Part shown: one piece after another, positions 1 to 7,631 of the stretch
Numbering within the stretch: the stretch's first letter is position 1
How the letters are laid out: every line of letters starts with the position of its first letter
Assembly (NCBI GenBank): GCA_008080815.1
Contig: VMDM01000037.1
Span: 1 to 33,257 of the forward strand
Reading direction: 5' to 3'
Length of the DNA stretch: 33,257 bases
DNA from: Candidatus Nitrosopumilus sp.
GTDB taxonomy: Archaea > Thermoproteota > Nitrososphaeria > Nitrososphaerales > Nitrosopumilaceae
Notes under the pieces: model-generated
Told to the model about the DNA's origin: nothing
The model's input: the letters and a program-made list of their open reading frames with translations, nothing else
Database searches by the model: none
Made by a program: the position numbers and the translations under genes

Positions 1-1
1 C

Positions 2-418
2 AAGACTGAAGAACTTCCAGAAGAACCAGAAGAGGAAGCTACTCCAGAACAATTACTTCATTTAGAGAACCTCCAAAAACAAATTGATGAATTAGAAATT
101 TCTATAAAAAATAAAAATTCTACTAATCAATCCAGCGAGTTCAAAACAGAGAAAACTAAAATACAAAAAAGTAATTCTGATAAAATTGATTCATCAATAA
201 AACAACAAAGTAAAAAACTGGATGACATACAAAATAAAATTAATCCAAAAACATCTATTTCATCTTCTGTAGAAGTGGCTTATTGTGTAAAATGTAAAAC
301 AAAACGTGAAATAAAGGAACCCATTGAAACAATGATGAAAAATGGACGATCAGCTGTAAAAGGTAAATGTTCTGTTTGTAGTTGTAATGTCTTCAGGATT
401 GGCAAATTAAAAAAATAA
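2..418 (+). CDS. Zinc-ribbon protein, DUF5679-like C-terminus (5' partial)
   Basis: The reading frame is open from base 2 to the TAA at 416-418, so only the last 138 codons are in the window. The first 85 or so residues are rich in Glu, Lys, Gln and Ser, with heptad-like Leu/Ile spacing (QLLHLENLQKQIDELEISI), which suggests a coiled coil or linker. The last 45 residues hold four cysteines in two pairs (YCVKCK and CSVCSC) and end in FRIGK, the pattern of the small archaeal/bacterial DUF5679 zinc ribbon. Family assignment is from the motif only. The role is unknown; such ribbons usually bind nucleic acid or protein. The gene converges on the next one with only six bases between stops. Confidence 0.75.
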   Translation, partial: KTEELPEEPEEEATPEQLLHLENLQKQIDELEISIKNKNSTNQSSEFKTEKTKIQKSNSDKIDSSIKQQSKKLDDIQNKINPKTSISSSVEVAYCVKCKTKREIKEPIETMMKNGRSAVKGKCSVCSCNVFRIGKLKK

Positions 419-424
419 AATTTT

Positions 425-913
425 TTACATTTTATTTGATTGCCAGGCTTCATTGAATTTTTTTATTGCTTCTTGATATGCAATAATCGAATCATCTCCT
501 GTGGTTTTGAGAAATTTCTCCCATTGTTCGTTGAATTTCTTTATTGATTGAATATTTGTCTCCTTGAAAATATTTTCCATCATTCTACTTTGTTGTCTGA
601 TATATTCTGGACCAATTTCTTCCCATGTGTTTTCCCAACTCGTACTTACCTTTTTCAGTAATTCTGCATCTGATTCAATTGCTTTTTGGCATGCATCATG
701 ATATTTCATTAGAGTGTCGTTAGTTGCCTTTTGCCATTGAGCCAAAGCCTCTTTCCAGCCTGTCAATGCTGAATTGTACTCTTTCCATGCTTTATCAAAG
801 TCTGGTTTTTTTGGAGTTTTAACGGTCTTAGGTGATGATTTTTTTGGATTACTTGTTGTTTGCTTTTTAGGATTTTTTTTAGGCGAATTCTTCTTAGCAG
901 CCATATTTTTCAT
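425..913 (-). CDS. Hypothetical helical protein with Lys/Pro-rich, SPKK-like N-terminal tail
   Basis: 162 residues from ATG at 913; a second ATG at 904 (MAAKKNS) is an equally good start. I do not recognise the function. Residues 1-38 form a strongly basic, low-complexity tail with repeated S/T/N-P-K-K units (SPKK, NPKK, NPKK, SPKT, TPKK), like tails of histone H1 and other AT-rich DNA binders. Residues 39-162 are predicted by eye to be almost all helix, rich in Trp, Lys, Glu and Gln, with recurring W-x(6-8)-W spacing, and resemble phasin-like or coiled-coil proteins only in general character. There is no signal peptide or membrane segment. A perfect 18-base palindrome lies 31-48 bases upstream of the start. 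Confidence 0.7.
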   Translation of the reverse strand: MKNMAAKKNSPKKNPKKQTTSNPKKSSPKTVKTPKKPDFDKAWKEYNSALTGWKEALAQWQKATNDTLMKYHDACQKAIESDAELLKKVSTSWENTWEEIGPEYIRQQSRMMENIFKETNIQSIKKFNEQWEKFLKTTGDDSIIAYQEAIKKFNEAWQSNKM

Positions 914-1198
914 AATAATTGGTAGATGTTAAATCTTTCAGATAAATTTGAATTCAAATTTCTGATGCTTTTTTAAAATTTGTTGAATATTTTGAATTTT
1001 TATTATTGTAAAGTTTCAAGTGAATCTTACAGAGATTTCTTGTCTCTCGAAAACTAATTTTTACGGTTTCTATTGCAGGAGACTTGCATTCTGAAATACT
1101 GCATTTCATTGATTTATTCTTGGTTTATTTGTTAATAAGACTTTGAAATAATGACATTACCCCATCAAATTTTTATCATATTGTGATTTTTTAAAATT
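914..1198. other. Non-coding gap, nothing identified
   Basis: This is the longest stretch without a gene in the window (285 bases). It separates divergent genes and so must hold both promoters. It contains an 18-base palindrome (944-961) and a small possible hairpin AGAGA-loop-TCTCT near 1031-1047. I found no tRNA, no clear C/D box pair and no convincing ORF. An unannotated small RNA cannot be excluded. Confidence 0.5.
944..961. repeat. Perfect 18-bp palindrome, possible operator
   Basis: AAATTTGAA followed by its exact reverse complement TTCAAATTT. It sits 31-48 bases upstream of the ATG at 913 of the Lys/Pro-tailed protein, about where the TATA/BRE element of a short-leader transcript would be. 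A dimeric regulator could bind here, but AT-rich DNA produces such palindromes by chance fairly often. Confidence 0.35.
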
Positions 1199-1408
1199 AT
1201 GAATGATGAAGAAAAAGGTAAACACTTTTTGAAAATGATTGATGAACAGAACAATCTACAATGGAGTATTGTTGCAAAATTAACATCATTAATTGCCTCA
1301 AAATGGCAATCAGAAGATTTAATGAATGATCTAGAAGAACAAGTTAAACAGCATACTACAATTACAAAAGAACTCAATAGTCTTGATGAAAATAACAGTA
1401 TTTTATAA
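1199..1408 (+). CDS. Small hypothetical protein, 69 aa
   Basis: ATG at 1199, TAA at 1406-1408. The product is hydrophilic and charged (MNDEEKGKHFLKMIDEQ at the N-terminus, many Glu/Lys/Gln), most likely two helices, with no Cys pairs and no membrane segment. I do not recognise the family. An AT-rich stretch (TTTTATCATA, 1171-1180) lies 19-28 bases upstream and could be the TATA element of a nearly leaderless transcript. The stop overlaps the stop of the convergent heme O synthase gene by six bases. The plus strand was preferred over the 70-codon minus-strand ORF across it because that product is Cys/Phe/Ser-rich and unlike the other proteins here. Confidence 0.6.
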   Translation: MNDEEKGKHFLKMIDEQNNLQWSIVAKLTSLIASKWQSEDLMNDLEEQVKQHTTITKELNSLDENNSIL

Positions 1409-2332
1409 TGCAGAATCTACCATCAATGCAATAAATAATACCGCAAGATAAGGACTTGAAAATTTAAACAGTGTCCAAGAGGCTTTTTCCATTGGCTTTA
1501 CAATAACCCATATTGATAATGCAATCATTAAAGCTCCCGAAGCTATTGCTGTCCACAAGTATACTCCGCCTACCATTTCTTCTCCTGATTGGTCTAATAT
1601 GAAAAATGGTGCAATTGAAAATAATACCATTACTACCGTTGAGCCTGCAATTGCTCTGGCAGATGTTTTTTCAGATTGAACTGCAGTTAACATTGGAACA
1701 TTTACTTTATTGTAATCCTCTTTGAAATGTAGAGTGAGTGCCCATATGTGCATTGGAATCCAAATGAATACTAAACCAGCCATGGTTAATCCCATTGTCC
1801 ACAAGTCTGACATTGTTACTGCAACCCATCCAATCATTGGTGGTGAACCACCACATAATCCGCCTAGAATGATATTCGTTCTTGAATTTCTTTTGAGTGC
1901 ATATGAGTAAACTAGGATGTTGTTCAGAAGTCCAAATGCGATAAATGCTGTAGCCCATGAACCCTGCTCATATGTGGTAGTAAATGAAATTGCAAATGCT
2001 AAAACTAAAGAGATTCCTGCTAACGCTAAACCAAAGTTTCTAGCCTTTACTGCTGGATAAATTCGCTTAGATGGTAATGGTCTTTCTTTTGTTCTTTCCA
2101 TTATTGCATCGATATCTCTGTCATGATAATTTGTCAGAGTGTTTGCAGCAGCAGAACCTGCAGCTACTGAGAAAAGCATCAAAATCCAAGTTGCGGGTGA
2201 TACCTCAATGTCATAGATGTTTGATGCAGTTAATGTTGCACCAAATGCAGTAAACACTAACAAATACCAAATTTTAGGTTTAGTCAGCTCATAATATACT
2301 GCTATTCTTGATTGAGATTTCTGTTTCTGCAA
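1403..2332 (-). CDS. ctaB: Protoheme IX farnesyltransferase (heme O synthase)
   Basis: Transfers a farnesyl group from farnesyl diphosphate to protoheme IX to make heme O, the precursor of heme A for the terminal heme-copper oxidase; an integral membrane UbiA-family enzyme. The 309-residue length is typical. After YYELTKPKIWYLLVFTA at the N-terminus comes the first Asp-rich prenyl-diphosphate motif NYHDRDID (N68, D71, D75), followed by the RTKERPLP segment, and a second conserved segment EDYNKVNVPML near residue 205. Hydrophobic segments for about eight or nine helices alternate with short loops. ATG at 2332 lies only two bases after the stop of the upstream Lrp-type gene, so the two are probably co-transcribed. 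Aerobic respiration of an ammonia oxidiser fits this enzyme. Confidence 0.95.
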   Translation of the reverse strand: MQKQKSQSRIAVYYELTKPKIWYLLVFTAFGATLTASNIYDIEVSPATWILMLFSVAAGSAAANTLTNYHDRDIDAIMERTKERPLPSKRIYPAVKARNFGLALAGISLVLAFAISFTTTYEQGSWATAFIAFGLLNNILVYSYALKRNSRTNIILGGLCGGSPPMIGWVAVTMSDLWTMGLTMAGLVFIWIPMHIWALTLHFKEDYNKVNVPMLTAVQSEKTSARAIAGSTVVMVLFSIAPFFILDQSGEEMVGGVYLWTAIASGALMIALSIWVIVKPMEKASWTLFKFSSPYLAVLFIALMVDSAL

Positions 2333-2334
2333 TA

Positions 2335-2802
2335 CTAATCAACACTCTTTGATGGCATATATGGCATTGCTTTTGTCCTTGATTTCATCTCTATAAAAGA
2401 CTCTGATGACAAAACACCCTCAATTCTACCTATTTTTTCTGAAACTAATTTGTGCATCTGATCCAAGGTTTTCGCATACATTGTAACTAAAATATCAAAT
2501 CTACCTGTAACTTCCGCAATTTCTCTTACTCCTTCAATCTTGAAAAGTTCTTCGATTATGTGATCCCTTTTTTTTGTATCCATGTTTATTCCAGTTAGAG
2601 CCTTAACCTCATAACCCAATTCTGAATCATTTACTACAATTGTGAATCTCTCAATTAGCTTTCTTTTAATCAGTCTTTTAATTCTGGAGTATACTACTGA
2701 AGAGTTTACATTAATTTTTTTAGATAACAATGGAATTGATATTGATGAATCATTTGAGAGTTCTGATAAAATTTTTAAATCAAGGTCATCGACTTTAACC
2801 AT
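2335..2802 (-). CDS. Lrp/AsnC family transcriptional regulator
   Basis: 155 residues: an N-terminal winged helix-turn-helix (about 5-57; LDLKILSELSNDSS, then SIPLLSKKINVNSSVVYSRIKRL with the recognition helix) and a C-terminal RAM/Lrp ligand-binding domain (about 65-148; VKALTGINMD, IEGVREIAEVTGRFDILVTM). Lrp proteins form dimers to octamers and often sense amino acids or other small effectors. The effector cannot be read from sequence. It lies between asd (69 bases upstream, same strand) and ctaB (two bases downstream), so it may control either the heme step or its own unit. A TTTATAAG element about 35-41 bases upstream of the ATG (near 2836-2843) could be its own promoter. Confidence 0.9.
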   Translation of the reverse strand: MVKVDDLDLKILSELSNDSSISIPLLSKKINVNSSVVYSRIKRLIKRKLIERFTIVVNDSELGYEVKALTGINMDTKKRDHIIEELFKIEGVREIAEVTGRFDILVTMYAKTLDQMHKLVSEKIGRIEGVLSSESFIEMKSRTKAMPYMPSKSVD

Positions 2803-2871
2803 TTAAAACACACTAAATTTCAAAAATTTCTGGAACTTATAAATTATTATTGAAAAAATTTCAAAAAAAGC

Positions 2872-3948
2872 TTAGATCTTGCCTTTTTTGTATAACATCT
2901 CGCCTAGAAGAACTGCGCCTTTTGCAGAACCCATTTTTTTGTTATGAGAGAATAACATGTACTTTAATCCCTTGTCGAATAATTCTTCTTTTTCGACTCT
3001 ACCGATTGTAGTTGTCATTCCATCTCCTACAGCTCTCTCCATTCTTGGTTGCGGTCTAGTGGGATCATCATGAAATGCATAGTAATCCTTTGGAGCAGAT
3101 GGTAAACCTACAACAGAAATTTGTTTATTGTATTCTCCATAAAGCTCTTTAGCTTTTTGCGGATCAATATCTTCAGATGTTTCAACAAAAACTGATTCAG
3201 TATGACCGTCAATTACGGGAACTCTTGTACAAGTACAACTTACTTTGATATCTGCATCAATAATTTTTCCATCTTGTAATTTTCCCAAGATTTTTTTAGT
3301 TTCTAATCTTACTTTTCCTTCTTCTTTTGGAATATATGGAATAATATTGTCTGTAATTCCCATTGCAGAAACGCCAGATTTTCCTCCTCCAGAAATGGCT
3401 TGCATAGATGTCATCATAACTTTTTTTGCACCATATTTTTCTAGAAGTGGTTTCAATGTAATTGCTAATCCTGTTGTCGTACAATTTGGTAATGGGGCAA
3501 CCCAACCTTTCCAATTTCGATTTTTCTTTTGAGTCTCAAGTAGCTCTGCTTGATCATCATTAATTCCTGGAATTAAAATTGGTACATCTTCTTCATATCT
3601 GTAGGCAGAACTAGTAGAAATTACTGGTAAATCTGCTGCAAATTTAGTTTCAATATCTCTAGCAGCTACTGATTCAACTGCTGAAAAAATCAAGTCTAAC
3701 TGTGATGTATCTATGTCTTCAACTTTTCTAACTGTCATTGATTTAACATATTCTGGTATTTCTCCACCTACATCCCATGCAATTATTCCGCTTGCATCTT
3801 TTATTGCATCAAGATAATTTTTTCCAGCTGATCTTTCTGAAGCAGCGATCTGAGTAACCTCGAACCAAGGGTGATTATTTAATGATTGAATAAATTCTTG
3901 ACCAACTGAACCTGTAGCACCAATAATTGCAACTCTTTTTTTGTCCAC
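2872..3948 (-). CDS. asd: Aspartate-semialdehyde dehydrogenase
   Basis: Reduces aspartyl-4-phosphate to aspartate semialdehyde with NADPH, the branch point to threonine, methionine and lysine. Sequence features, numbered from the GTG start: nucleotide-binding loop GATGSVGQ (10-17), catalytic cysteine in LPNCTTTG (C156), and the archaeal/fungal-type middle and C-terminal domains including SGGGKSGVSAMG and CTRVPVIDGHTESV. I chose the GTG at 3948 (358 aa) rather than the upstream in-frame TTG at 3972, because the protein then begins directly at VDKKRVAIIGATG as in the family and the longer version adds eight unrelated residues. It is divergent from the cobalamin operon across about 80 bases. Confidence 0.93.
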   Translation of the reverse strand: MDKKRVAIIGATGSVGQEFIQSLNNHPWFEVTQIAASERSAGKNYLDAIKDASGIIAWDVGGEIPEYVKSMTVRKVEDIDTSQLDLIFSAVESVAARDIETKFAADLPVISTSSAYRYEEDVPILIPGINDDQAELLETQKKNRNWKGWVAPLPNCTTTGLAITLKPLLEKYGAKKVMMTSMQAISGGGKSGVSAMGITDNIIPYIPKEEGKVRLETKKILGKLQDGKIIDADIKVSCTCTRVPVIDGHTESVFVETSEDIDPQKAKELYGEYNKQISVVGLPSAPKDYYAFHDDPTRPQPRMERAVGDGMTTTIGRVEKEELFDKGLKYMLFSHNKKMGSAKGAVLLGEMLYKKGKI

Positions 3949-4029
3949 GATTAAAGAATAGATCTCTTTCAATTAATAATCGTTATTCATTACCAAAAGA
4001 TACTAAATCACGTATTTTTATAAGGAATT

Positions 4030-5109
4030 GTGAAATTAAGCACAAAAAATTCTATAAAAAATCATATCCCAATTGAACATGGTGGTAAATTTTCTTTCTC
4101 ATCATCTAATTCAATTTTAATAGATTTCAGTACCAATGTCAATCCACTTGGAATATCTCCAAAATTGTCAAAATTTTTTAAAAGAAATCTTGATAAAATC
4201 TCAGATTATCCTGATGTAAATTCTACCAAACTCTTGGAAGAATTACAAAATCATCTAAAAATACCTAAAAAAAATATTTTGATTGGAAATGGGGCCATAG
4301 AAATTATCTATAACTTTTGTTCTACTTTTCTTTCAAAGAAAAAAGTACTAATTTCAATTCCTACATTTGGAGAATATGAAATTGCAACAAATCTATCTGA
4401 ATCAAAACAAGAATTTTTTGAAACATTAGATTTATCTAAAGATTATAAAAACTTCTTAAAAAAAATCCCATCAAATGGTTGTATTTTCATTTGTAATCCA
4501 AATAATCCCACTGGAACAATTGTGCCAAAAAAGCAAATGCTGGAAATTATCAAGTATGCAAAAAATAAATCATCTCTAGTATTTGTTGATGAATGTTTTA
4601 TCGAGCTTGTACCAAATGGAGATGAATCTATTATCAAATATACTAAAAAATTTGATAATTTACTAGTTTTACGCTCATTTACAAAATCTTTTGGATTGGC
4701 AGGAATTCGAGTTGGATATGCAGTATCCTCAAAGCAAATAATTGATATTTTAAAAAAACTGCAAATTCCATGGAGTGTTAACGCTATTGCTCAAGATGCA
4801 GCTCTAATATCTCTAAAAGATAAAACATTTCTCAAAAAAACTAATTCTTTGATTAAAAATGAAATTAAATTTCTAGAAAAATCCATCAATAAACTTCCAT
4901 ATCTAAGTTGTCAAAAAACAAGTACTAATTTTATTTTAATTAAAACAAATATCAATTCTACACTTTTACAAAAAAAATTATTAGAAAAAAAAATTCTTGT
5001 TAGAGATTGCAAAAATTTTCGAGGACTTGATAATCGTTTTATTAGAATTGCCGTTAAGACCCATAAAGAAAATGTAAAATTAATTTCAACATTGGAGAAT
5101 TTAAGATGA
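4030..5109 (+). CDS. Threonine-phosphate decarboxylase, CobD/CobC type (PLP enzyme)
   Basis: Likely converts L-threonine phosphate to (R)-1-amino-2-propanol phosphate, the linker of the cobalamin nucleotide loop. 359 residues of fold-type I aminotransferase: IEHGGK and DFSTNVNPLG (16-41) are typical of this family's N-terminus, followed by NPNNPTG (156-162), the PLP-contacting Asp in VFVDECF (D187), and the Schiff-base lysine in SFTKSFGLAGIRVGY (K219). It is related to HisC (a true HisC is at 29752), but context and the N-terminal HGG motif favour the cobalamin role. The start is GTG at 4030; its TATA element is unclear, as TTTTTATAAG at 4015-4024 is too close. The stop overlaps cobQ by four bases (ATGA). 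Confidence 0.85.
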   Translation: MKLSTKNSIKNHIPIEHGGKFSFSSSNSILIDFSTNVNPLGISPKLSKFFKRNLDKISDYPDVNSTKLLEELQNHLKIPKKNILIGNGAIEIIYNFCSTFLSKKKVLISIPTFGEYEIATNLSESKQEFFETLDLSKDYKNFLKKIPSNGCIFICNPNNPTGTIVPKKQMLEIIKYAKNKSSLVFVDECFIELVPNGDESIIKYTKKFDNLLVLRSFTKSFGLAGIRVGYAVSSKQIIDILKKLQIPWSVNAIAQDAALISLKDKTFLKKTNSLIKNEIKFLEKSINKLPYLSCQKTSTNFILIKTNINSTLLQKKLLEKKILVRDCKNFRGLDNRFIRIAVKTHKENVKLISTLENLR

Positions 5110-5945
5110 ATTCTATTATGATTCAGGGAACATCCTCTGGTGCAGGTAAGTCCACACTAGTAACCTGTATTTGTAGAATTTTATCTAATCGTGGATTCAA
5201 AGTGGCTCCATTCAAATCTCAAAATATGTCAAATTTTGCTTATGTGGAAAAAAATTTTCAGATTTCAAGAGCGCAAGCTATTCAAGCAATTGGCGCACGA
5301 TGTCAAATCACTCCAGAACTAAATCCAATTATGTTGAAACCTTTAGGAAATTATTTTTCATCAGTATATGTTAACGGAAAATTTTTCAAAAAAATGCATG
5401 CAAAAGATTACTATTCAAAATTTGTAAATCATGATGGAATTAAAATTGTCAAAAATTCTCTCTCTAAATTAAGAAAACAATATGACTTTTTGATAATTGA
5501 GGGTGCAGGTTCTCCTGCAGAAATAAATCTTAAAAGATTTGATATAGCAAACATGAAAATTGCTGAAATTACAAATTCATCAGTAATTTTAGTCACTGAC
5601 ATCGATAAAGGAGGGTCATTTGCAAGTATTGTTGGTACTATGAATCTGTTAGATATGAAACATCAAAAATTAGTCAAGGGTTTTATTTTTAATAAATTTC
5701 GAGGAGATATCCAAGTTTTAAAACCAGGTTTCTCAAAAATTAAAAAAATTACAAAGGTTCCTGTATTGGGAACAATTCCCATGTTGAAAATTGATCTACC
5801 TGAAGAGGATTCTCTTAACGTAAATGCAAAACAATTCAAATGGTCAAAACATAATTTAGAAAAAGTAGATTCAGAAATTAACCGTCTATCAAAAATTATT
5901 GAAAAATCTATTAACCTAAAATCAATTGAGAGAATGATAATATGA
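5106..5945 (+). CDS. cobQ: Cobyric acid synthase lacking the glutamine amidotransferase domain
   Basis: CobQ amidates the b, d, e and g side chains of adenosylcobyrinic acid a,c-diamide. This copy has only 279 residues; the family is usually about 480-500. The ATPase domain is complete: P-loop GTSSGAGKST (8-17), SQNMSNFA, RAQAIQAIGA (55-64), NPIMLKP, IEGAGSPAEINL (131-142), DIDKGGSFASIVGT (165-178), KGFIFNKFRGD (191-201) and LPEEDSL (231-237). About a dozen residues later the protein ends in EINRLSKIIEKSINLKSIE, which resembles the helical segment that normally follows the amidotransferase domain. So roughly 200 internal residues, including the glutaminase Cys and His, seem absent. The gene overlaps both neighbours by four bases, so no remnant lies downstream. 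Free ammonia may be the nitrogen donor (inference). Confidence 0.85.
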   Translation: MNSIMIQGTSSGAGKSTLVTCICRILSNRGFKVAPFKSQNMSNFAYVEKNFQISRAQAIQAIGARCQITPELNPIMLKPLGNYFSSVYVNGKFFKKMHAKDYYSKFVNHDGIKIVKNSLSKLRKQYDFLIIEGAGSPAEINLKRFDIANMKIAEITNSSVILVTDIDKGGSFASIVGTMNLLDMKHQKLVKGFIFNKFRGDIQVLKPGFSKIKKITKVPVLGTIPMLKIDLPEEDSLNVNAKQFKWSKHNLEKVDSEINRLSKIIEKSINLKSIERMII

Positions 5946-6913
5946 TATTTGAATCAATAATTGTTGTTGGATTAGCATTATTAATTGATCTTAAATTTGG
6001 AGATCCTAAAAATAAATTCCATCCAACTGCTTGGATAGGAAATTTAATTGCAAAATTAACCCCACTATGTAAAAATCAAAAAGATTCTATTGAAAAAATA
6101 AATGGAATTATTTTAGTTTCAATAATTACATCTGTTACACTATCCTTGATAATATTATTTGAACTAACTATCTATCAAATTTCAATTGATTGGATTCAAA
6201 TCGTTATTTTTGTTACATTGAGTTCTTTACTCTTGAAATCAACTTTTGCAATTAAAGGAATGGAAAAATATGCTTTGTCAGTTATTGACTCTTTAAAAAA
6301 TAATGATATAGTTAACGCAAGAAATAATCTTTCAAAAATTGTAAAAAGAGACACAAAAAATTTAGATCAAAATCATATAATCTCAGGTGTTTTAGAAAGT
6401 ATTAGTGAAAATACTGTAGATGGGATAACAGGTCCATTATTCTATTATTCATTATTTGGATTACCTGGAGCATTTTTGCATAGAGTTGTTAATACGTGCG
6501 ATTCAATGTTGGGATATAAAACAAAATTATTCAGAAATTTAGGCTGGTTTAGTGCCAAATCTGATTCTGTTTTGAATTTTATTCCATCACGTCTTACAGG
6601 AATTTTGATGATTATTTCTGCAGCTATCTTGAAAAATAATTGGAAGAAATCATATGAGGTAATGTTTAGAGATGCAAAAAATACTGAAAGCCTCAATGCT
6701 GGATATCCAATGGCAGCTTTGGCAGGTGCATTAGATACAAGATTTGAGAAACTTAGTCACTATGCATTAGGTGATGGTGATGTAATGTTAAATGAAAACC
6801 ATGTCCATTCTGCAATATCCATAATGAAACTAACTTCTTTTCTTTTCTTTTGTATAGTTACAATTCCTATAATTACAATTTTGAATTTGATTGGTTGGTG
6901 GCTACATGTTTAA
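5942..6913 (+). CDS. cbiB: Adenosylcobinamide-phosphate synthase (CbiB/CobD)
   Basis: Joins adenosylcobyric acid to aminopropanol phosphate; an integral membrane enzyme and the step directly after CobQ and the threonine-phosphate decarboxylase. 323 residues. Family marks are DLKFGDPKNKFHPTAWIG near the N-terminus, SENTVDGITGPLFYY, the HRVVNTCDSMLGYK segment and NAGYPMAALAGAL. Hydrophobic segments occur at the N-terminus, around 55-95, in the middle near the FYYSLFGLPGAF segment, around 215-230 and at the very C-terminus. The ATG overlaps the cobQ stop (ATGA). It continues into cobS with an eight-base overlap if cobS starts at 6906. Confidence 0.95.
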   Translation: MIFESIIVVGLALLIDLKFGDPKNKFHPTAWIGNLIAKLTPLCKNQKDSIEKINGIILVSIITSVTLSLIILFELTIYQISIDWIQIVIFVTLSSLLLKSTFAIKGMEKYALSVIDSLKNNDIVNARNNLSKIVKRDTKNLDQNHIISGVLESISENTVDGITGPLFYYSLFGLPGAFLHRVVNTCDSMLGYKTKLFRNLGWFSAKSDSVLNFIPSRLTGILMIISAAILKNNWKKSYEVMFRDAKNTESLNAGYPMAALAGALDTRFEKLSHYALGDGDVMLNENHVHSAISIMKLTSFLFFCIVTIPIITILNLIGWWLHV

Positions 6914-7631
6914 AGAACTTAGTTCTGCATTTTCATTTTTGACTATTTTGCCATTTCCTGGAACTTCTCTAGAAAAAACTGCAAAGTACATGTTTCTTTT
7001 TCCTTTAGTTGGAATTGCAATTGGACTTTTAGTTGGTGGATTTGGTTGGGGTCTCTCTGAATTTCTAGAACCATTAATTGTCAGTTTGCTTGTTGTAACT
7101 GGTTTAGCTATTCTTACTGGAATTCATCACACTGATGGATTAGCAGATTTTTCTGATGGTTTGATGGTTAAAGGAACTAAAGAAAAAAAATTACAAGCCA
7201 TGAAAGATGTATCAACTGGTTCTGCAGGAATCACTGCACTAGTTCTATATTTCATTGGAATGGTAATCACTATCTCTCTCACAACTGGTTTTGAATTATT
7301 CAAAGCCATATTGATTAGTGAAATACTGGCAAAATTTTCTATGGTTTTAATTTCATCAGTAGGTAACTCTGCCTCAACTGGGTCAAATTCTACTTTTCTT
7401 CAAGAGATGAAGGACAAACGCAAATTACTAATTGCATTTCTAATAATGATAATTCCAATAATTTTGATTGGCGAAATGGTCGGATTTTTCATGCTCATAG
7501 CCACTGTTTTAATCACTTTTTTCGTTCTATTCCTTTCAAAGAGGAGTTTTGGAGGAATAACTGGAGATGTAATAGGTACATCTAATGAATTATCTAGATT
7601 AGCATCACTAATGGTTTTTGTTTCAATATGA
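6906..7631 (+). CDS. cobS: Adenosylcobinamide-GDP ribazoletransferase (cobalamin synthase)
   Basis: Condenses adenosylcobinamide-GDP with alpha-ribazole (or its phosphate) to give cobalamin (phosphate); an integral membrane enzyme. The typical N-terminus FSFLTILPFPG is at residues 9-19, followed by the GIHHTDGLADFSDGL metal-binding segment with DGLMVKG and KLQAMKDVSTGSAG, and long hydrophobic helices to the end. I chose ATG at 6906 (241 aa) over an in-frame TTG at 6891, because MFKELSSAFSFLT matches the family start and GGTGG lies a few bases upstream as a possible ribosome-binding site. The start lies inside cbiB; the stop overlaps cobY by four bases. Confidence 0.94.
   Translation: MFKELSSAFSFLTILPFPGTSLEKTAKYMFLFPLVGIAIGLLVGGFGWGLSEFLEPLIVSLLVVTGLAILTGIHHTDGLADFSDGLMVKGTKEKKLQAMKDVSTGSAGITALVLYFIGMVITISLTTGFELFKAILISEILAKFSMVLISSVGNSASTGSNSTFLQEMKDKRKLLIAFLIMIIPIILIGEMVGFFMLIATVLITFFVLFLSKRSFGGITGDVIGTSNELSRLASLMVFVSI

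Noticed and set aside
1165-1377. 70-codon ORF on the minus strand opposite the 69-aa gene
   Set aside because: The product is rich in Cys, Ser and Phe as expected for the reverse of a Glu/Lys-rich coding frame; the plus-strand protein looks more natural.
3949-3972. Upstream TTG start for asd
   Set aside because: It adds eight residues not typical of the family; GTG at 3948 begins just before the nucleotide-binding strand.
4011-4024. TATTTTTATAAG as the promoter of the cobalamin operon
   Set aside because: It ends only five bases before the GTG start at 4030, too close for a core promoter unless the real start is further inside; on the other strand it would be about 65-75 bases from asd. Left unassigned.
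4030-5109. Annotation as a second histidinol-phosphate aminotransferase
   Set aside because: The IEHGGK and DFSTNVNPLG N-terminal motifs and the four-base overlap with cobQ point to the cobalamin decarboxylase; a true hisC lies in the his operon at 29752.
6891-6905. TTG start for cobS
   Set aside because: ATG at 6906 has a GGTGG sequence just upstream and matches the family N-terminus FKELSSAFSFLT.
5946-6913. Possibility that cobQ is frameshifted and its amidotransferase domain continues in another frame
   Set aside because: The following DNA is fully occupied by cbiB from four bases before the cobQ stop, and no amidotransferase motif such as a GGYQML-type Cys loop is seen. The C-terminal helix of CobQ is also present in frame.
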